Positions 27,601-35,716 are shown, counted from the first letter of the stretch. The stretch: 48,700 nt of DNA from Planctomycetota bacterium (GCA_027624335.1 JAQBWV010000011.1:1-48700); one strand, 5' to 3'. Notes: generated from the sequence alone by a model not told the origin. Translations and numbers: made by a program.

Positions 27601-28283
27601 GTCAGTTGGGCGAACGACCGAGTCATCCGGAACTTCTCGACTGGCTGTCGGTCTGGTTCGTCGAGAACGGATGGTCGCTGAAGAAGCTTCATCGATTGAT
27701 CGTCCAGTCGTCTGCGTGGCAACAGTCGAGCGAGTTTGAAGCGTCCGCGTACGAGGCTGATCCTGAGAACCAGTTGTTGTGGCGAATGAATCGCCGCCGG
27801 TTGGAAATCGAACCGTGGCGGGATGGCTTGCTGTCAGTAAGTGGCGAGCTGGATCCGAAACTCGGCGGCCCGTCGGCCGATCTCAATAGAAGCGATAATC
27901 GACGCAGGACCATTTACGGATTTGTGAGCCGACATCGACTTGACGAATTGCTGCGATTGTTCGATTTCCCGGATCCGAGCATCACATCGGCCAATCGCTC
28001 AGTCACGACGGTGCCTCTGCAACAGTTGTTCGTATTGAACAGCGAGTTCATGGCACAGCGGGCACGGGCTCTGGTGCAACGACTCAATAAGACGGTCGCC
28101 GTGTCCGATGAGGATAAAGTCCGACAGGCTTATCTGCTGCTTTTCGGTCGACCGGCTGACACGCAGGAGATCGCCACGGCGACCGGGTTTCTTTCCGGAA
28201 GTTCCGAAGGAGAGAAGCTGAGCCGCTGGGAGCAGTTTTCGCTCGCACTGTTGAGCGCGAACGAGTTTCTCTATCTCGACTGA
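24678..28283 (+). CDS. Secreted c-type cytochrome with DUF1549, NPCBM-like insert and DUF1553
   Basis: A 1201-residue protein. ATG 24678 gives a normal signal peptide (MPKHPSTSRFTLTLAGVFAL to VSVADD). Order of domains: PSCyt1 with CYQCH (52-56) followed by KGGLMLDFR; DUF1549 (about 174-385) with a second CxxCH, CARCH (357-361) then DHKYDPI; a helical linker; a beta-rich segment at about 556-801 that reads like an NPCBM carbohydrate-binding module (IGMHANALVTFDLDEI, FVFKVDRAGINDDAFG); and DUF1553 (about 921-1180, ARVIVNRVWAGHFGHGLVR, RRRLEIEPWRDGLLS). The insert makes it 370 residues longer than its relative at 5429 and points to a glycan or glycosylated surface as context, by inference. A DUF1501 gene follows. 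Confidence 0.93.
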   Translation: MPKHPSTSRFTLTLAGVFALLMVATVSVADDVERGRVEFFESKIRPVLVQHCYQCHSSTSKSVKGGLMLDFRTAALKGGESGPTIVPGKPEESLLISALKYDGLEMPPKGKLPDSVIADFERWVRDGAVDPRTEDKLVAKKTQIDYAKAAEFWAFRKPVQATLPEVKNGDWSRNEIDRFVLAKLDSQGLTPSEPADRRVLIRRVFFDLIGLPPDPEEVEAFVSNPSPNALDEVISQLLDSPHYGERWGRHWLDVARYGEDQAHTFKARNYPRGYFYRDWVVQSLNADMPYDEFVRQQIAGDLLDGPDRHTGIAPLGLFALGPVYYAENVEKDRAAADEWDDRLDTLTRGVLGLTVACARCHDHKYDPISMHDYYGLAGVFASSKYEERPIVAEAVVAQRRAADDAAKEQQLGIDRFMAAESRMLRPTLVAAIPDYMTTAWTVLSQRKKGKDQKKLIESTAKEAKLSEVVLSRWVTYLDSKPGSAIETAALQEWSAFWRAQPDDPAVASDEQRRATVQQIAESFRNLAMSKLERREGLFKRFGENIAFVRQEDQTVVRAGIIPLGNLFDDSASVSLAAALATDKFKATASADRLGVDHVAYGWGTETRVAPDVQFDFAKLGANSLSYGQVINDAWFTQGGISTQGRSFNSNKRVEQGIGMHANALVTFDLDEIRRAGLMPADQKFVFKVDRAGINDDAFGSGASAHLAVIVSRPHRDKAVMDAILSAQVNGQKMEIDFSDFTYYIAGQLPDPIRADGRFVAFDIPIPAEAKHLTLVACGADDPADNTISSDHVVFSGVRLEMHPLPVDKLASNESSDTPDVSEEDAERDRQDAILLSRLLYDEGLLALPPAESESLLPPESAETLTQLRQQLAGKKKSAEAIAVPMAHSLNEATGHDLPIYLQGDPAKKGESAARSIPAILTGGERSPFESSGSGRKELAEAITSPDNSLIARVIVNRVWAGHFGHGLVRTTSNFGQLGERPSHPELLDWLSVWFVENGWSLKKLHRLIVQSSAWQQSSEFEASAYEADPENQLLWRMNRRRLEIEPWRDGLLSVSGELDPKLGGPSADLNRSDNRRRTIYGFVSRHRLDELLRLFDFPDPSITSANRSVTTVPLQQLFVLNSEFMAQRARALVQRLNKTVAVSDEDKVRQAYLLLFGRPADTQEIATATGFLSGSSEGEKLSRWEQFSLALLSANEFLYLD

Positions 28284-28362
28284 GCGGTTCTCAAGACTCT
28301 GATTGACTGAATTTACGTTGTTGGCGTCCGCATTTGTGCGGTGAATGAAAACGGAGACGTTG

Positions 28363-29715
28363 ATGCAATCATTATTCTCACGGCGAGAGATGCTGATGCG
28401 ATCGGGCACCGGATTCGGGATGCTTGGTCTTTCCAGCGTACTGGCGAGCGAATTGCGAGCGGACGGTTCGTCTGCCCCGATGATTCCAAAGCAGTCTCAC
28501 TTTCCGGCCCGCGCGAAGAACATAATCTTTCTGTTTATGAACGGAGGACCATCGCATGTGGACACGTTCGATCCAAAGCCGGAATTGAAGAAGCAGGAAG
28601 GCAAGCCGGGCAAAGGTGGGAATTACATGCCGTCGCCGTACAGCTTCAAGCGGTACGGTGAAAGTGGCATCCCAATCAGTGAGATTTACCCCCACCTTTC
28701 CGAATGTGCCGATGAACTCTGCATTCTGAATGGCATGCACACATCGACGCCGAATCATGAGCCGGGGCTGTTGATGATGAACAGCGGAGCGCAGCAGCCT
28801 GTGCGGCCGTGTCTGGGCTCGTGGGTGACATACGGGCTGGGAACGGAGAATCAGAATCTCCCCGGTTTCGTGGTGCTGTGTCCTGGTAAGCCGGTCGTCG
28901 GACCGGCCTTGTGGGGCAACAGTTTTCTGCCGGGCATTTTTCAGGGCACGCACATCAACAACTCGAAGATCGATCCGAAGAACGTCATTGGTCATATTCG
29001 GAATCAAAACCTGTCAACGGGTTCTCAGCGCCAACTGCTCGACCTGTTGCAGCACATTAACCGTCAGCATCTGGAACAGCGTGAGCAGGACGCGCAGCTC
29101 GAAGCTCGCATTCAGTCGCTGGAAATTGCTTATCGAATGCAGTCGGAAGCGCAGGTCGCCTTCGACGTCTCCAATGAAACTGATACGACTCAAAAGCTGT
29201 ACGGACCAGGTCAGTTTGCGAACGGCTGCCTGATCGCAAGGCGCCTCGTCGAACGGGGCGTGCGGATGGTTCAGGTTTATTACGGCAGCGGTCAGCCGTG
29301 GGACGCTCACGGCGACATTATGGATCACAAACGCGACGCGCTGCAGAGTGATCAGGCGATCGCCGCTCTGATTAAGGACCTCAAACAACGCGGCTTGCTG
29401 AATGAAACGCTGATCGTATGGGGCGGTGAGTTTGGCCGTACGCCGACGGCTCAGGGATCGAAAGGCCGCAACCACCACAACACCGGATTTACCACCTGGC
29501 TGTGCGGCGGCGGGGTCAAACGTGGATACGTTCATGGAGCGACTGACGAACTCGGAGTGAACGCGGTGGAAAATCGCACGGACGTCCACGACCTGCACGC
29601 GACAATGCTTCATCTGCTGGGACTCGACCACGAATTGCTGACGTATCGTTATAGCGGTCGCGATTTCCGTCTGACCGACGTTCACGGCAACGTGGCTCAT
29701 GAAATCATTGCATGA
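28363..29715 (+). CDS. Tat-exported DUF1501 protein paired with NPCBM-bearing cytochrome
   Basis: A 450-residue DUF1501 protein. I chose ATG 28363 because GGAG sits 6 bases upstream; ATG 28345 would add six residues and has no such site. The twin-arginine signal is FSRREMLMRSGTGFGMLGLS. Hallmarks are MNGGPSHVDTFDPKPEL, HTSTPNHEPGL, GGEFGRTPTAQG, GRNHHNTGFTTWLCGGG and the end YRYSGRDFRLTDVHGNV, matching the protein at 7987 and confirming the cytochrome-paired subgroup. The gap from the cytochrome stop is 79 bp, so co-transcription is likely. It closes the exported block; the next gene is convergent. Confidence 0.94.
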   Translation: MQSLFSRREMLMRSGTGFGMLGLSSVLASELRADGSSAPMIPKQSHFPARAKNIIFLFMNGGPSHVDTFDPKPELKKQEGKPGKGGNYMPSPYSFKRYGESGIPISEIYPHLSECADELCILNGMHTSTPNHEPGLLMMNSGAQQPVRPCLGSWVTYGLGTENQNLPGFVVLCPGKPVVGPALWGNSFLPGIFQGTHINNSKIDPKNVIGHIRNQNLSTGSQRQLLDLLQHINRQHLEQREQDAQLEARIQSLEIAYRMQSEAQVAFDVSNETDTTQKLYGPGQFANGCLIARRLVERGVRMVQVYYGSGQPWDAHGDIMDHKRDALQSDQAIAALIKDLKQRGLLNETLIVWGGEFGRTPTAQGSKGRNHHNTGFTTWLCGGGVKRGYVHGATDELGVNAVENRTDVHDLHATMLHLLGLDHELLTYRYSGRDFRLTDVHGNVAHEIIA

Positions 29716-29914
29716 GTGGCGCGTGATCATTCCGATGCTGCTGCTCAGGCCGACATTGTGATTGTTGAGTCAGTCTGGAAACCGGGTGGTACGCGGGCAG
29801 CCTTGAAGTGTGTTGGTGCTGCGTTCCCGGTGCAGCGTGTTCAGCACTCCGTGACAGGCCATTCGCCATTTCCGCGCAATGTCGCGGCAACTGCATGGTT
29901 GAGACGGCAATGTC

Positions 29915-29933
29915 TTCAGGTGAATCACCTGAA
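29915..29933. repeat. Perfect 19-bp palindrome abutting the selD stop codon
   Basis: TTCAGGTGA-A-TCACCTGAA has 9-base arms around a single A and directly touches the reverse-strand stop codon at 29934-29936. As RNA it would give an 8-bp stem with a 3-base loop. No U-run follows on the reverse strand, so it is not a classic intrinsic terminator. It could stabilise the 3' end or bind a dimeric regulator. Confidence 0.5.
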
Positions 29934-32168
29934 TTACTGGTGCAGATGAATGGTTGCCGGGCCAGGCGTTGCGCGGAGTTCGCCGATTGTCCGTGCATCA
30001 ACTCCCGCGTCACGCAGTCGCGCATGCAATTGAGCTTCGTTGTCCATGGAAACGGACAGGAGTAGACCGCCGGATGTTTGCGGGTCGAATAACGCTGCGA
30101 ATTCCGGCTGAAGTTTCAATGTGTCGTTCTCGCATATTGTGCGGAATTCAACCTGACGGTTGGCTGGTGCGAGCGTGCTTTCCAACCCATCCTGCAGCAG
30201 CTGTTTTGCACCGGGCAGTAACGGCAGACGACTTAGGTTGATGTGCGCGTCGAGTGCGCTGGCGTCGAGTATTTCGAGTAAATGTCCGGCCAACCCAAAG
30301 CCCGTCACATCGGTGACCGCGTGGACTTCGGATCTTCTGGCTGCGTCCGCTGCCGCATCGTTTGGTTTAAGCATTGACACCAGCATGCGGTCGATCCATT
30401 CGGCTCTTGTTCGTGCCTGAGGAATACCCGCAAGGAGTGAGCCTGTTCCGAGCGGCTTGGTAAGTATCAGGAGGTCATTGGCCTGAGCATCCGATTTCAG
30501 CAAAGGAGGCTGGCCGTTGAGTTGTCCGAGCACCGTGAAGCCGACAGTCAACTCCGCCGCTTCGGTCGTGTGCCCGCCCAGCAGTTCGACTCCGCATCGA
30601 TCGAATTCAAACAGGCAGCCGGAGAGGACCTGGTAAAGCAACTCTGCCTGTTGTCTCGGATGGCCTTCCTGCAACTGAACCATCGCCAGTGCCTGAGTTG
30701 GCGTGCCTCCGGTTGCCCAGATATCGCTGAGCGAGTTCAACGCAGCAACCCTGCCAACCAGCCACGGGTCGTCCATGAATCCCTGGAAGAAGTCGATGGT
30801 GATCATTTCCGCTGGCGAAGTCGGATTGAGCATCGCAGCGTCTTCGGGATGTTCGACGGCGTTGTGACGGCGATCGGGACGCTCGTTGCCGATACGCTCC
30901 AGAGCCGCTCGCAGAACGCCAGCTCCCGCTTTACCACCGCAACCGCGGCATCGCATGGCCGGACGGCCTGGCGATGCCGGATCGGTCTGATCGCGTCTTA
31001 CGGGCATGATCTGCACGCTTTCGTACTGCTGATACATCCTCATGAACTTGCGGTCGATGTGGTCTTTCAACTGCCAGGCCCAGCGACCGTGTGCGGAATA
31101 CCCTTTGTAGTCGAGGAATGAGCTTCCCTGCCCGTCGGCCAGCAGTGACAGGAAGCCGGGCTGAGGTAAATAAGACAGCAACGGCTGATCGCTGAGGAAT
31201 CGTTGCAGGTTCTCCCAAAGGAACGGGCCCTGGCGAACTGCATAGACGCCTGACTTGCGAACGGGTGAGTCCACCAGTGTTGCCGAGTCTCCGACTGCAA
31301 AGACAGGCTTGTTGTCGATTGTTTGAAGCGTGTTGCGGACGGCGAGAAATCCATCGTCACTTTTGGCCAGGGGAATGTTCGAGATCAGTGCAGGCGGTGT
31401 CGCTCCGGTAGCCCAGATGATGAGATCTGCTTCGAGCGATTGGCCATCGGAAAGCCGAAGCGAGACGTCGGTTACCTGTTCGACTCGTATGTTCGTCCGA
31501 ATCTCAATGCTTCGTTGCGCACAATGCTGTGCGACTCGTCGAACCGTGCCCGGCACATAACCTCTCAGGATGCTGCTGCCGGAGTCGATGAGTGTGGTTT
31601 CTACATTCAGTTCCTGCGATCGCAGCCGAGCGTCGAGACAAAGCGTGACCTCGACGCCAGCGGCACCTCCGCCAACGACAACGAGTCGAAGCGGAGCTTC
31701 GGTTCCTTTTGCCGGATTCGAATGTTGAATCTGATCGAGTCGCCTCTGCAGACGGTCTCGAAATGTGGCCATCGGCTTAATTGGTAGGACGGCGGGAGAT
31801 TCCGACCATTGATCGGCTCCCGCCGGAACAGAACCGATTCCGACAGAGGCCACGTCGAATTGGATTGGCGGTCTGGTTTTAAACAGCACTCGGCGTCGGT
31901 CGGGATCGAGGCCGATGGCTTCGTCGATGATGACTCGAATTCCGGACGGAGCGGCGAATCGAAACAGGTCGATTGCCATTTCGTCCGGTTCGTAGAGGCC
32001 GGCGAGAGTTCCAGGCAGCATGCCACTGTACGTGGCGCGGCTGAAAGAGCTGATCAGTGTCAGCCGGGCGTCTGGAATCGGATTCATCTTCCACATGCGC
32101 ACGATGTGCATGTTCGTATGCCCGGCTCCGAGCAGCACGATGTCGCGGCTGGCGAGTCGTTCGTCCAT
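29934..32168 (-). CDS. selD: NDH-like FAD oxidoreductase fused to selenide, water dikinase (SelD)
   Basis: A 744-residue bifunctional protein. Residues 1-380 are a pyridine-nucleotide-disulfide oxidoreductase of the NDH-2/SQR type: IVLLGAGHTNMHIV (FAD site), LVVVGGGAAGVEV (NAD site), IIWATGATPP and VFAVGDSATL. Residues 405-744 are SelD, which makes selenophosphate from selenide and ATP. The catalytic region reads MRCRGCGGKAG from M405; C410 and K413 match Cys17 and Lys20 of the E. coli GCGCK motif, and no in-frame UGA is needed. GGHTTEAAELTVGF, VTDVTGFGLAGHLLEI and FDPQTSGGLL are SelD hallmarks. This fusion type is known in several bacteria. ATG 32168 is preferred over TTG 32174. The start is 18 bp after the cupin stop. 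No SelA, SelB, tRNA-Sec or 2-selenouridine synthase gene is in the window. Confidence 0.93.
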   Translation of the reverse strand: MDERLASRDIVLLGAGHTNMHIVRMWKMNPIPDARLTLISSFSRATYSGMLPGTLAGLYEPDEMAIDLFRFAAPSGIRVIIDEAIGLDPDRRRVLFKTRPPIQFDVASVGIGSVPAGADQWSESPAVLPIKPMATFRDRLQRRLDQIQHSNPAKGTEAPLRLVVVGGGAAGVEVTLCLDARLRSQELNVETTLIDSGSSILRGYVPGTVRRVAQHCAQRSIEIRTNIRVEQVTDVSLRLSDGQSLEADLIIWATGATPPALISNIPLAKSDDGFLAVRNTLQTIDNKPVFAVGDSATLVDSPVRKSGVYAVRQGPFLWENLQRFLSDQPLLSYLPQPGFLSLLADGQGSSFLDYKGYSAHGRWAWQLKDHIDRKFMRMYQQYESVQIMPVRRDQTDPASPGRPAMRCRGCGGKAGAGVLRAALERIGNERPDRRHNAVEHPEDAAMLNPTSPAEMITIDFFQGFMDDPWLVGRVAALNSLSDIWATGGTPTQALAMVQLQEGHPRQQAELLYQVLSGCLFEFDRCGVELLGGHTTEAAELTVGFTVLGQLNGQPPLLKSDAQANDLLILTKPLGTGSLLAGIPQARTRAEWIDRMLVSMLKPNDAAADAARRSEVHAVTDVTGFGLAGHLLEILDASALDAHINLSRLPLLPGAKQLLQDGLESTLAPANRQVEFRTICENDTLKLQPEFAALFDPQTSGGLLLSVSMDNEAQLHARLRDAGVDARTIGELRATPGPATIHLHQ

Positions 32169-32186
32169 GGTCAATTCGCGACAGTC

Positions 32187-32951
32187 TTATCCAAAAAGTT
32201 TGTGAGCTTCGTCGTATTTCAGTCGCCGAGCCCTGACCAGTCCGTCAGTGAGCGACTCACCGTTCGGGTCGACGTAAACTCGCCCCGTGGGCAATCCACT
32301 TCCAGGGCGGCAGCCGAGAATGTGAATGTTAAAGATGAACGCAGATTCGCTCGTCGCCTTAAACCAGTGAATGTTGTCCTTGTAGTCGGACACGGTTGAC
32401 GTCTCGCCTGGCTCGAACTTTCGATCAATCGTGGGGCGAATAATCAAATGCGCCGATTCGTCTTCGATGCGGTCGTAGTGCCGTCCGTGCAGTTCGCCTT
32501 TCAGGACCAGAAAAGCAGTGGCCATATTGTTGTGGCCGTGCGGAACGACTGACTGACCCTGCTTGATCGCAAAGATCTGTTTTCCGAACACCAGCTTCTT
32601 CGGCAGACCTTCAACGTCCGGAAACTTCGGTTGCAGGCTGCGAGCGCCATGGTCAACGAATTTCAGGTCCTTCGTCAGGTTTTTGAAGTTGACGAACTGC
32701 ATGAGTTCGTCGAGTTCGATCTGACCGTAAAGCTCCTGCACTTTCTCCTGCCAGGCAACCTGACTGATTCGCTGTTCTTTGACATCGCCAGCAAGCTCGT
32801 TCAGATCAGCGACCCATTTTGCGGCGATTGGTTGAACCTCTGCGGACCACGCATTGCGAGCGAAGATTGTCTCCAGCAGTGAGAGTGTCAGCAATGACTT
32901 CACTCCTGCCAGTCCGAAGTCACGCCGGGTTACGGTTGTCTGTTCTGTCAT
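32187..32951 (-). CDS. Tat-exported cupin-like protein
   Basis: A 254-residue protein. ATG 32951 has a GGAG site 8 bases upstream. The N-terminus MTEQTTVTRRDFGLAGVKSLL is a twin-arginine signal. The mature region begins with a helical part (residues 35-120) and then a cupin-like beta-barrel core with PHGHNNMATAFLVLKGELHG and, later, HWFKATSESAFIFNIHI; the His/Gly cluster could bind metal. The ending RRLKYDEAHKLFG is unusual. It precedes the SelD fusion by 18 bp, so the two are probably one operon. The reaction is unknown; a link to redox or selenium chemistry is only inferred from the neighbour. Confidence 0.85.
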   Translation of the reverse strand: MTEQTTVTRRDFGLAGVKSLLTLSLLETIFARNAWSAEVQPIAAKWVADLNELAGDVKEQRISQVAWQEKVQELYGQIELDELMQFVNFKNLTKDLKFVDHGARSLQPKFPDVEGLPKKLVFGKQIFAIKQGQSVVPHGHNNMATAFLVLKGELHGRHYDRIEDESAHLIIRPTIDRKFEPGETSTVSDYKDNIHWFKATSESAFIFNIHILGCRPGSGLPTGRVYVDPNGESLTDGLVRARRLKYDEAHKLFG

Positions 32952-33162
32952 GGCAAAGTCTCCGGGAAAACACATGTGGATCGCGTCCGGTCGTAACGAA
33001 GAGAACGGAAGAATTGAGTCTAGCGGATTTTCGGCCCTGCCCAGTAGTCTGACATCCGGATAGACGAGCGGAATTGCGCTTCCACCATTTGACTGCTTCT
33101 CAGACTGACCTAAGTTTCAGGGTTGCGGGATCGATGTCGCAGACTTGGTCAGGATCATTGAT

Positions 33163-34209
33163 ATGGCTGGCAGAATTAACAAACGCGAGTTGTTTCGGCG
33201 AACGTTGTCTGCCACAGGATGTATGAGAGCACTGGAGTCATTGCCAGTCTGGAATGGCCTGGTGGTGTTGAACTATCACCGGATCGGGAAACCCAGTGAT
33301 GCGTTGTTCGACGAGGCACTCTGGAGTGCCACTCAGGACGACTTCGAGCAACACGTGCGGATGTTGAAAAGCGGTTTTGACGTCATTGGCCTGTTCGAGC
33401 TGCCGAGCGCGATTCGCGATCTGCAGTCGAGCGGTCGCCGACCCTGGCAGGTTTCCCGATTCGCGATGATTACCTTTGATGACGGGTATCGAGACAACCA
33501 CGATCTTGCCTTTCCCGTCTTGAAGGCGAACGATACTGCTGGCGTGTTTTTCACCGCTACCGGATTTATCGATGAGCCTCGACTTGCCTGGTGGGACGAA
33601 ATCGTCTGGATGGTCCGCTCCAGCGTTCGCGACAGAATTCAACTTGCCGAAAACTGGCTGCCGGATCCATTGGCGCTGGACAACTCGGATCGTCGCTCCG
33701 TCATTGATGCCTTGTTGCAGATCTACTACCGGCTCAGCGGCAGTCGGACTGAGCAATTCCTGAACTGCATCGCTGAGGAGACAGGCTCAGGCCGGGCTCC
33801 GGCGGAAGTCGCCAACGGGCAGTGGATGTCGTGGGAGATGATCCGTGAAATGAGCGATGCCGGTATGGACTTTGGCGCTCACACGGTGACGCATCCAGTT
33901 CTGGCGAACGTCACGGCTGAAGAGCAGAACCTTGAGCTATGTGAGTCAAGACTCCGCATGGAGCGACAACTGGAGCGGCCCATCACGGCGTTGAGCTATC
34001 CGGTAGGGAAACGCGAATCCTTCAATGGCGACACGCGTGCTGCATTGAGCCGTCACGGGTTCGACTGGGCGTTCAGCTACTACGGCGGTCACGTTTCGGG
34101 ATCAGGCGTCGATCGTTTCGACATTCCCCGCGTCGCTGTCGAAAGCGACGTTTCGATCGAGGACTTCCGATCGTATTGCGCCTTGCCCCACGTATTCGCG
34201 AAGCACTGA
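33163..34209 (+). CDS. Polysaccharide deacetylase (NodB-type, CE4-like)
   Basis: A 348-residue protein that would remove N- or O-acetyl groups from a polysaccharide. ATG 33163 has AGGA about 9 bases upstream; TTG 33145 is an alternative. NodB motif 1 is ITFDDGYRDNH with D106 and D107, and motif 2 is GAHTVTHP with H240 and H244, the metal-binding His pair. LSYPVGKRESF near residue 280 is motif 3-like. Residues 23-45 hold LPVWNGLVVLNYHRIG, the usual lead strand. There is no signal peptide, as in many envelope- and exopolysaccharide-linked members. It stands alone, divergent from the cupin/SelD operon, so its substrate cannot be inferred. Confidence 0.92.
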   Translation: MAGRINKRELFRRTLSATGCMRALESLPVWNGLVVLNYHRIGKPSDALFDEALWSATQDDFEQHVRMLKSGFDVIGLFELPSAIRDLQSSGRRPWQVSRFAMITFDDGYRDNHDLAFPVLKANDTAGVFFTATGFIDEPRLAWWDEIVWMVRSSVRDRIQLAENWLPDPLALDNSDRRSVIDALLQIYYRLSGSRTEQFLNCIAEETGSGRAPAEVANGQWMSWEMIREMSDAGMDFGAHTVTHPVLANVTAEEQNLELCESRLRMERQLERPITALSYPVGKRESFNGDTRAALSRHGFDWAFSYYGGHVSGSGVDRFDIPRVAVESDVSIEDFRSYCALPHVFAKH

Positions 34210-34542
34210 GTCGAGCCACTTCACGCGTTACGCCCTCCACTTGCCTCGCCACGCTGACAGCCGACCTCCCAATCGGCAGTCCCACCTCGGATGCGTTTCG
34301 AGTCCTGTATTTGGCAACTTCCGTGCCGAACCCTTGCAGGGCGACCGATCGTTGAATCTGGCAGGTTTCGGCCCTGCAGCGATTCTGCTGGTTGAAAGCT
34401 GGTTGAAAATAGTGCCAGAGTTCGTTGCAGATTCTGCAAGGCTGGATGACTCATTGCGACGCGATACACTGACGAGTCGATAATCATCCGGTTGCCGTCT
34501 GCTGCGTCGATCTCCGGTGTTCCTGTTGAGAAAAGGCCGACA
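34210..34542. other. 333-bp gap upstream of CpaF gene
   Basis: Several short open frames cross this gap on both strands but none has recognisable content. It contains the tandem 11-bp repeat listed separately and probably the promoter of the CpaF-type ATPase gene. No convincing terminator of the deacetylase gene is visible. Confidence 0.45.
34387..34408 (+). repeat. Perfect tandem repeat of GCTGGTTGAAA
   Basis: Two adjacent copies of an 11-base unit start at 34387 and 34398. The unit is one helical turn, so two proteins could bind on the same face. It ends 134 bases before ATG 34543, a reasonable place for an activator site. It may also be replication slippage. Confidence 0.5.
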
Positions 34543-35661
34543 ATGTCTCGCGAATCGGTGTTTGAATCGACGCTGGAGTTTTTTCTGGCGCCGCTTCGAG
34601 AGTTCCTCGAAGACGATTCCGTCACCGAGATCATGGTCAACGGCTTTCGCGAGGTTTATGTCGAGCGTCACGGAAAGCTGTACGAGACGGATGCACGCTT
34701 TGAGAGCGAAGACGCGTTGATCTCGGCGATTCGCAACATCGCTCAGTACGTCGGACGGGAGATCGATCGCGACCGACCGATCCTGGATGCGAGGTTGCCT
34801 GGCGGCTCGCGCGTGCATGCGGTCATTCCGCCGAGTTCGCGAACAGGCACTTACCTGACCATCCGCAAATTCAAACGTGACATCTTCAGCCTCGAAGATT
34901 TCGTTCGCCTGGGAAGCATCTCGACCGAGGCCCGCGAGTTTCTCGAAATGTGCGTCAGATTGAAAAAGAACATCGTTGTGGCGGGCGGAACCGGGACCGG
35001 TAAGACGACGATGCTTAACGCCGTGTCGACGGCAGTTCCCGAGAACGAGCGGATCGTCGTGATCGAAGACAGTTCAGAATTGAAACTCGCGCAGAAACAC
35101 ACGCTGTACCTGGAAGCTCAGCAGGCTGACAGTTACGGTCGCGGGGCGGTCACGATTCGCGAACTGTTTCGAGCGTCGCTGAGGATGCGTCCGGACCGGA
35201 TCATCGTCGGTGAAGTTCGCGGTGGCGAAGCGCTCGACATGGTCCAGTCAATGATCAGCGGACACACCGGGAGTCTCACCACAGTACATGCGACATCGCC
35301 GAGAGATGCACTGGTCCGACTCGAAACGCTGTCGCTGATGTCGGACGTCGATATTCCGATCTACGTCGCAAGGGCTCAGGTTGCGTCAGCGATCAATGTG
35401 ATCGTGCAACTCTCGCGGTTCGCGGAAGATGGCTCTCGAAAAGTGACTCGTGTTGCGGAAGCGTTTGGCCTGGGCTCGAACAACGAGTACCAGTTTCACG
35501 ACATCTTTGCCTCACGTATGCGTGGTCGATCAGAGACTGGCGAGCTGATTTCCGAACTGGAATTCACTGGTCAGAAACCAACGTTTGCCTGCGAACCTTT
35601 CGCACACGGCCTGGAAGACGCGATTCAGCATACGCTGCCCGTCTGGCAAAGCCCGGAGTAG
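34543..35661 (+). CDS. cpaF: CpaF/TadA-type secretion ATPase
   Basis: A 372-residue hexameric ATPase of the type II/IV secretion and Tad pilus class, cytoplasmic. I chose ATG 34543 (MSRESVFESTLEFFLAPL); the frame extends to TTG 34492. The N-terminal domain has VTEIMVNGFREVYVERHGK and DRPILDARLPGGSRVHAV. Walker A is GGTGTGKTT with K154. The Asp box follows (VVIEDSSELKL) and Walker B is DRIIVGEVRGGEALD with E224. A His box, SGHTGSLTTVHA, completes the set, so it should hydrolyse ATP. No TadB/TadC, pilin or prepilin peptidase gene is near; either the rest of the machine is elsewhere or the ATPase has another role. It ends convergently with the thermonuclease gene. Confidence 0.93.
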   Translation: MSRESVFESTLEFFLAPLREFLEDDSVTEIMVNGFREVYVERHGKLYETDARFESEDALISAIRNIAQYVGREIDRDRPILDARLPGGSRVHAVIPPSSRTGTYLTIRKFKRDIFSLEDFVRLGSISTEAREFLEMCVRLKKNIVVAGGTGTGKTTMLNAVSTAVPENERIVVIEDSSELKLAQKHTLYLEAQQADSYGRGAVTIRELFRASLRMRPDRIIVGEVRGGEALDMVQSMISGHTGSLTTVHATSPRDALVRLETLSLMSDVDIPIYVARAQVASAINVIVQLSRFAEDGSRKVTRVAEAFGLGSNNEYQFHDIFASRMRGRSETGELISELEFTGQKPTFACEPFAHGLEDAIQHTLPVWQSPE

Positions 35662-35716
35662 CGGTACGGATGAGTCATCGTACAAGTGAGTGATGGCTTT
35701 ACGGACTCTGGGACCC

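Noticed and set aside
30945..30970. Selenocysteine in the SelD active site
   Set aside because: The codon at the catalytic position (residue 410) is an ordinary Cys codon; no in-frame UGA is needed.
34228..34818. Reverse-strand open frame (196 codons) across the CpaF start
   Set aside because: It overlaps the well-supported CpaF gene and translates to low-information Arg/Ser-rich sequence with no signal or motif.
35664..35683. Hairpin between convergent CpaF and thermonuclease genes
   Set aside because: GTACG/CGTAC is only five pairs and the inner ATGAGTCAT cannot form a loop; no T-run follows.
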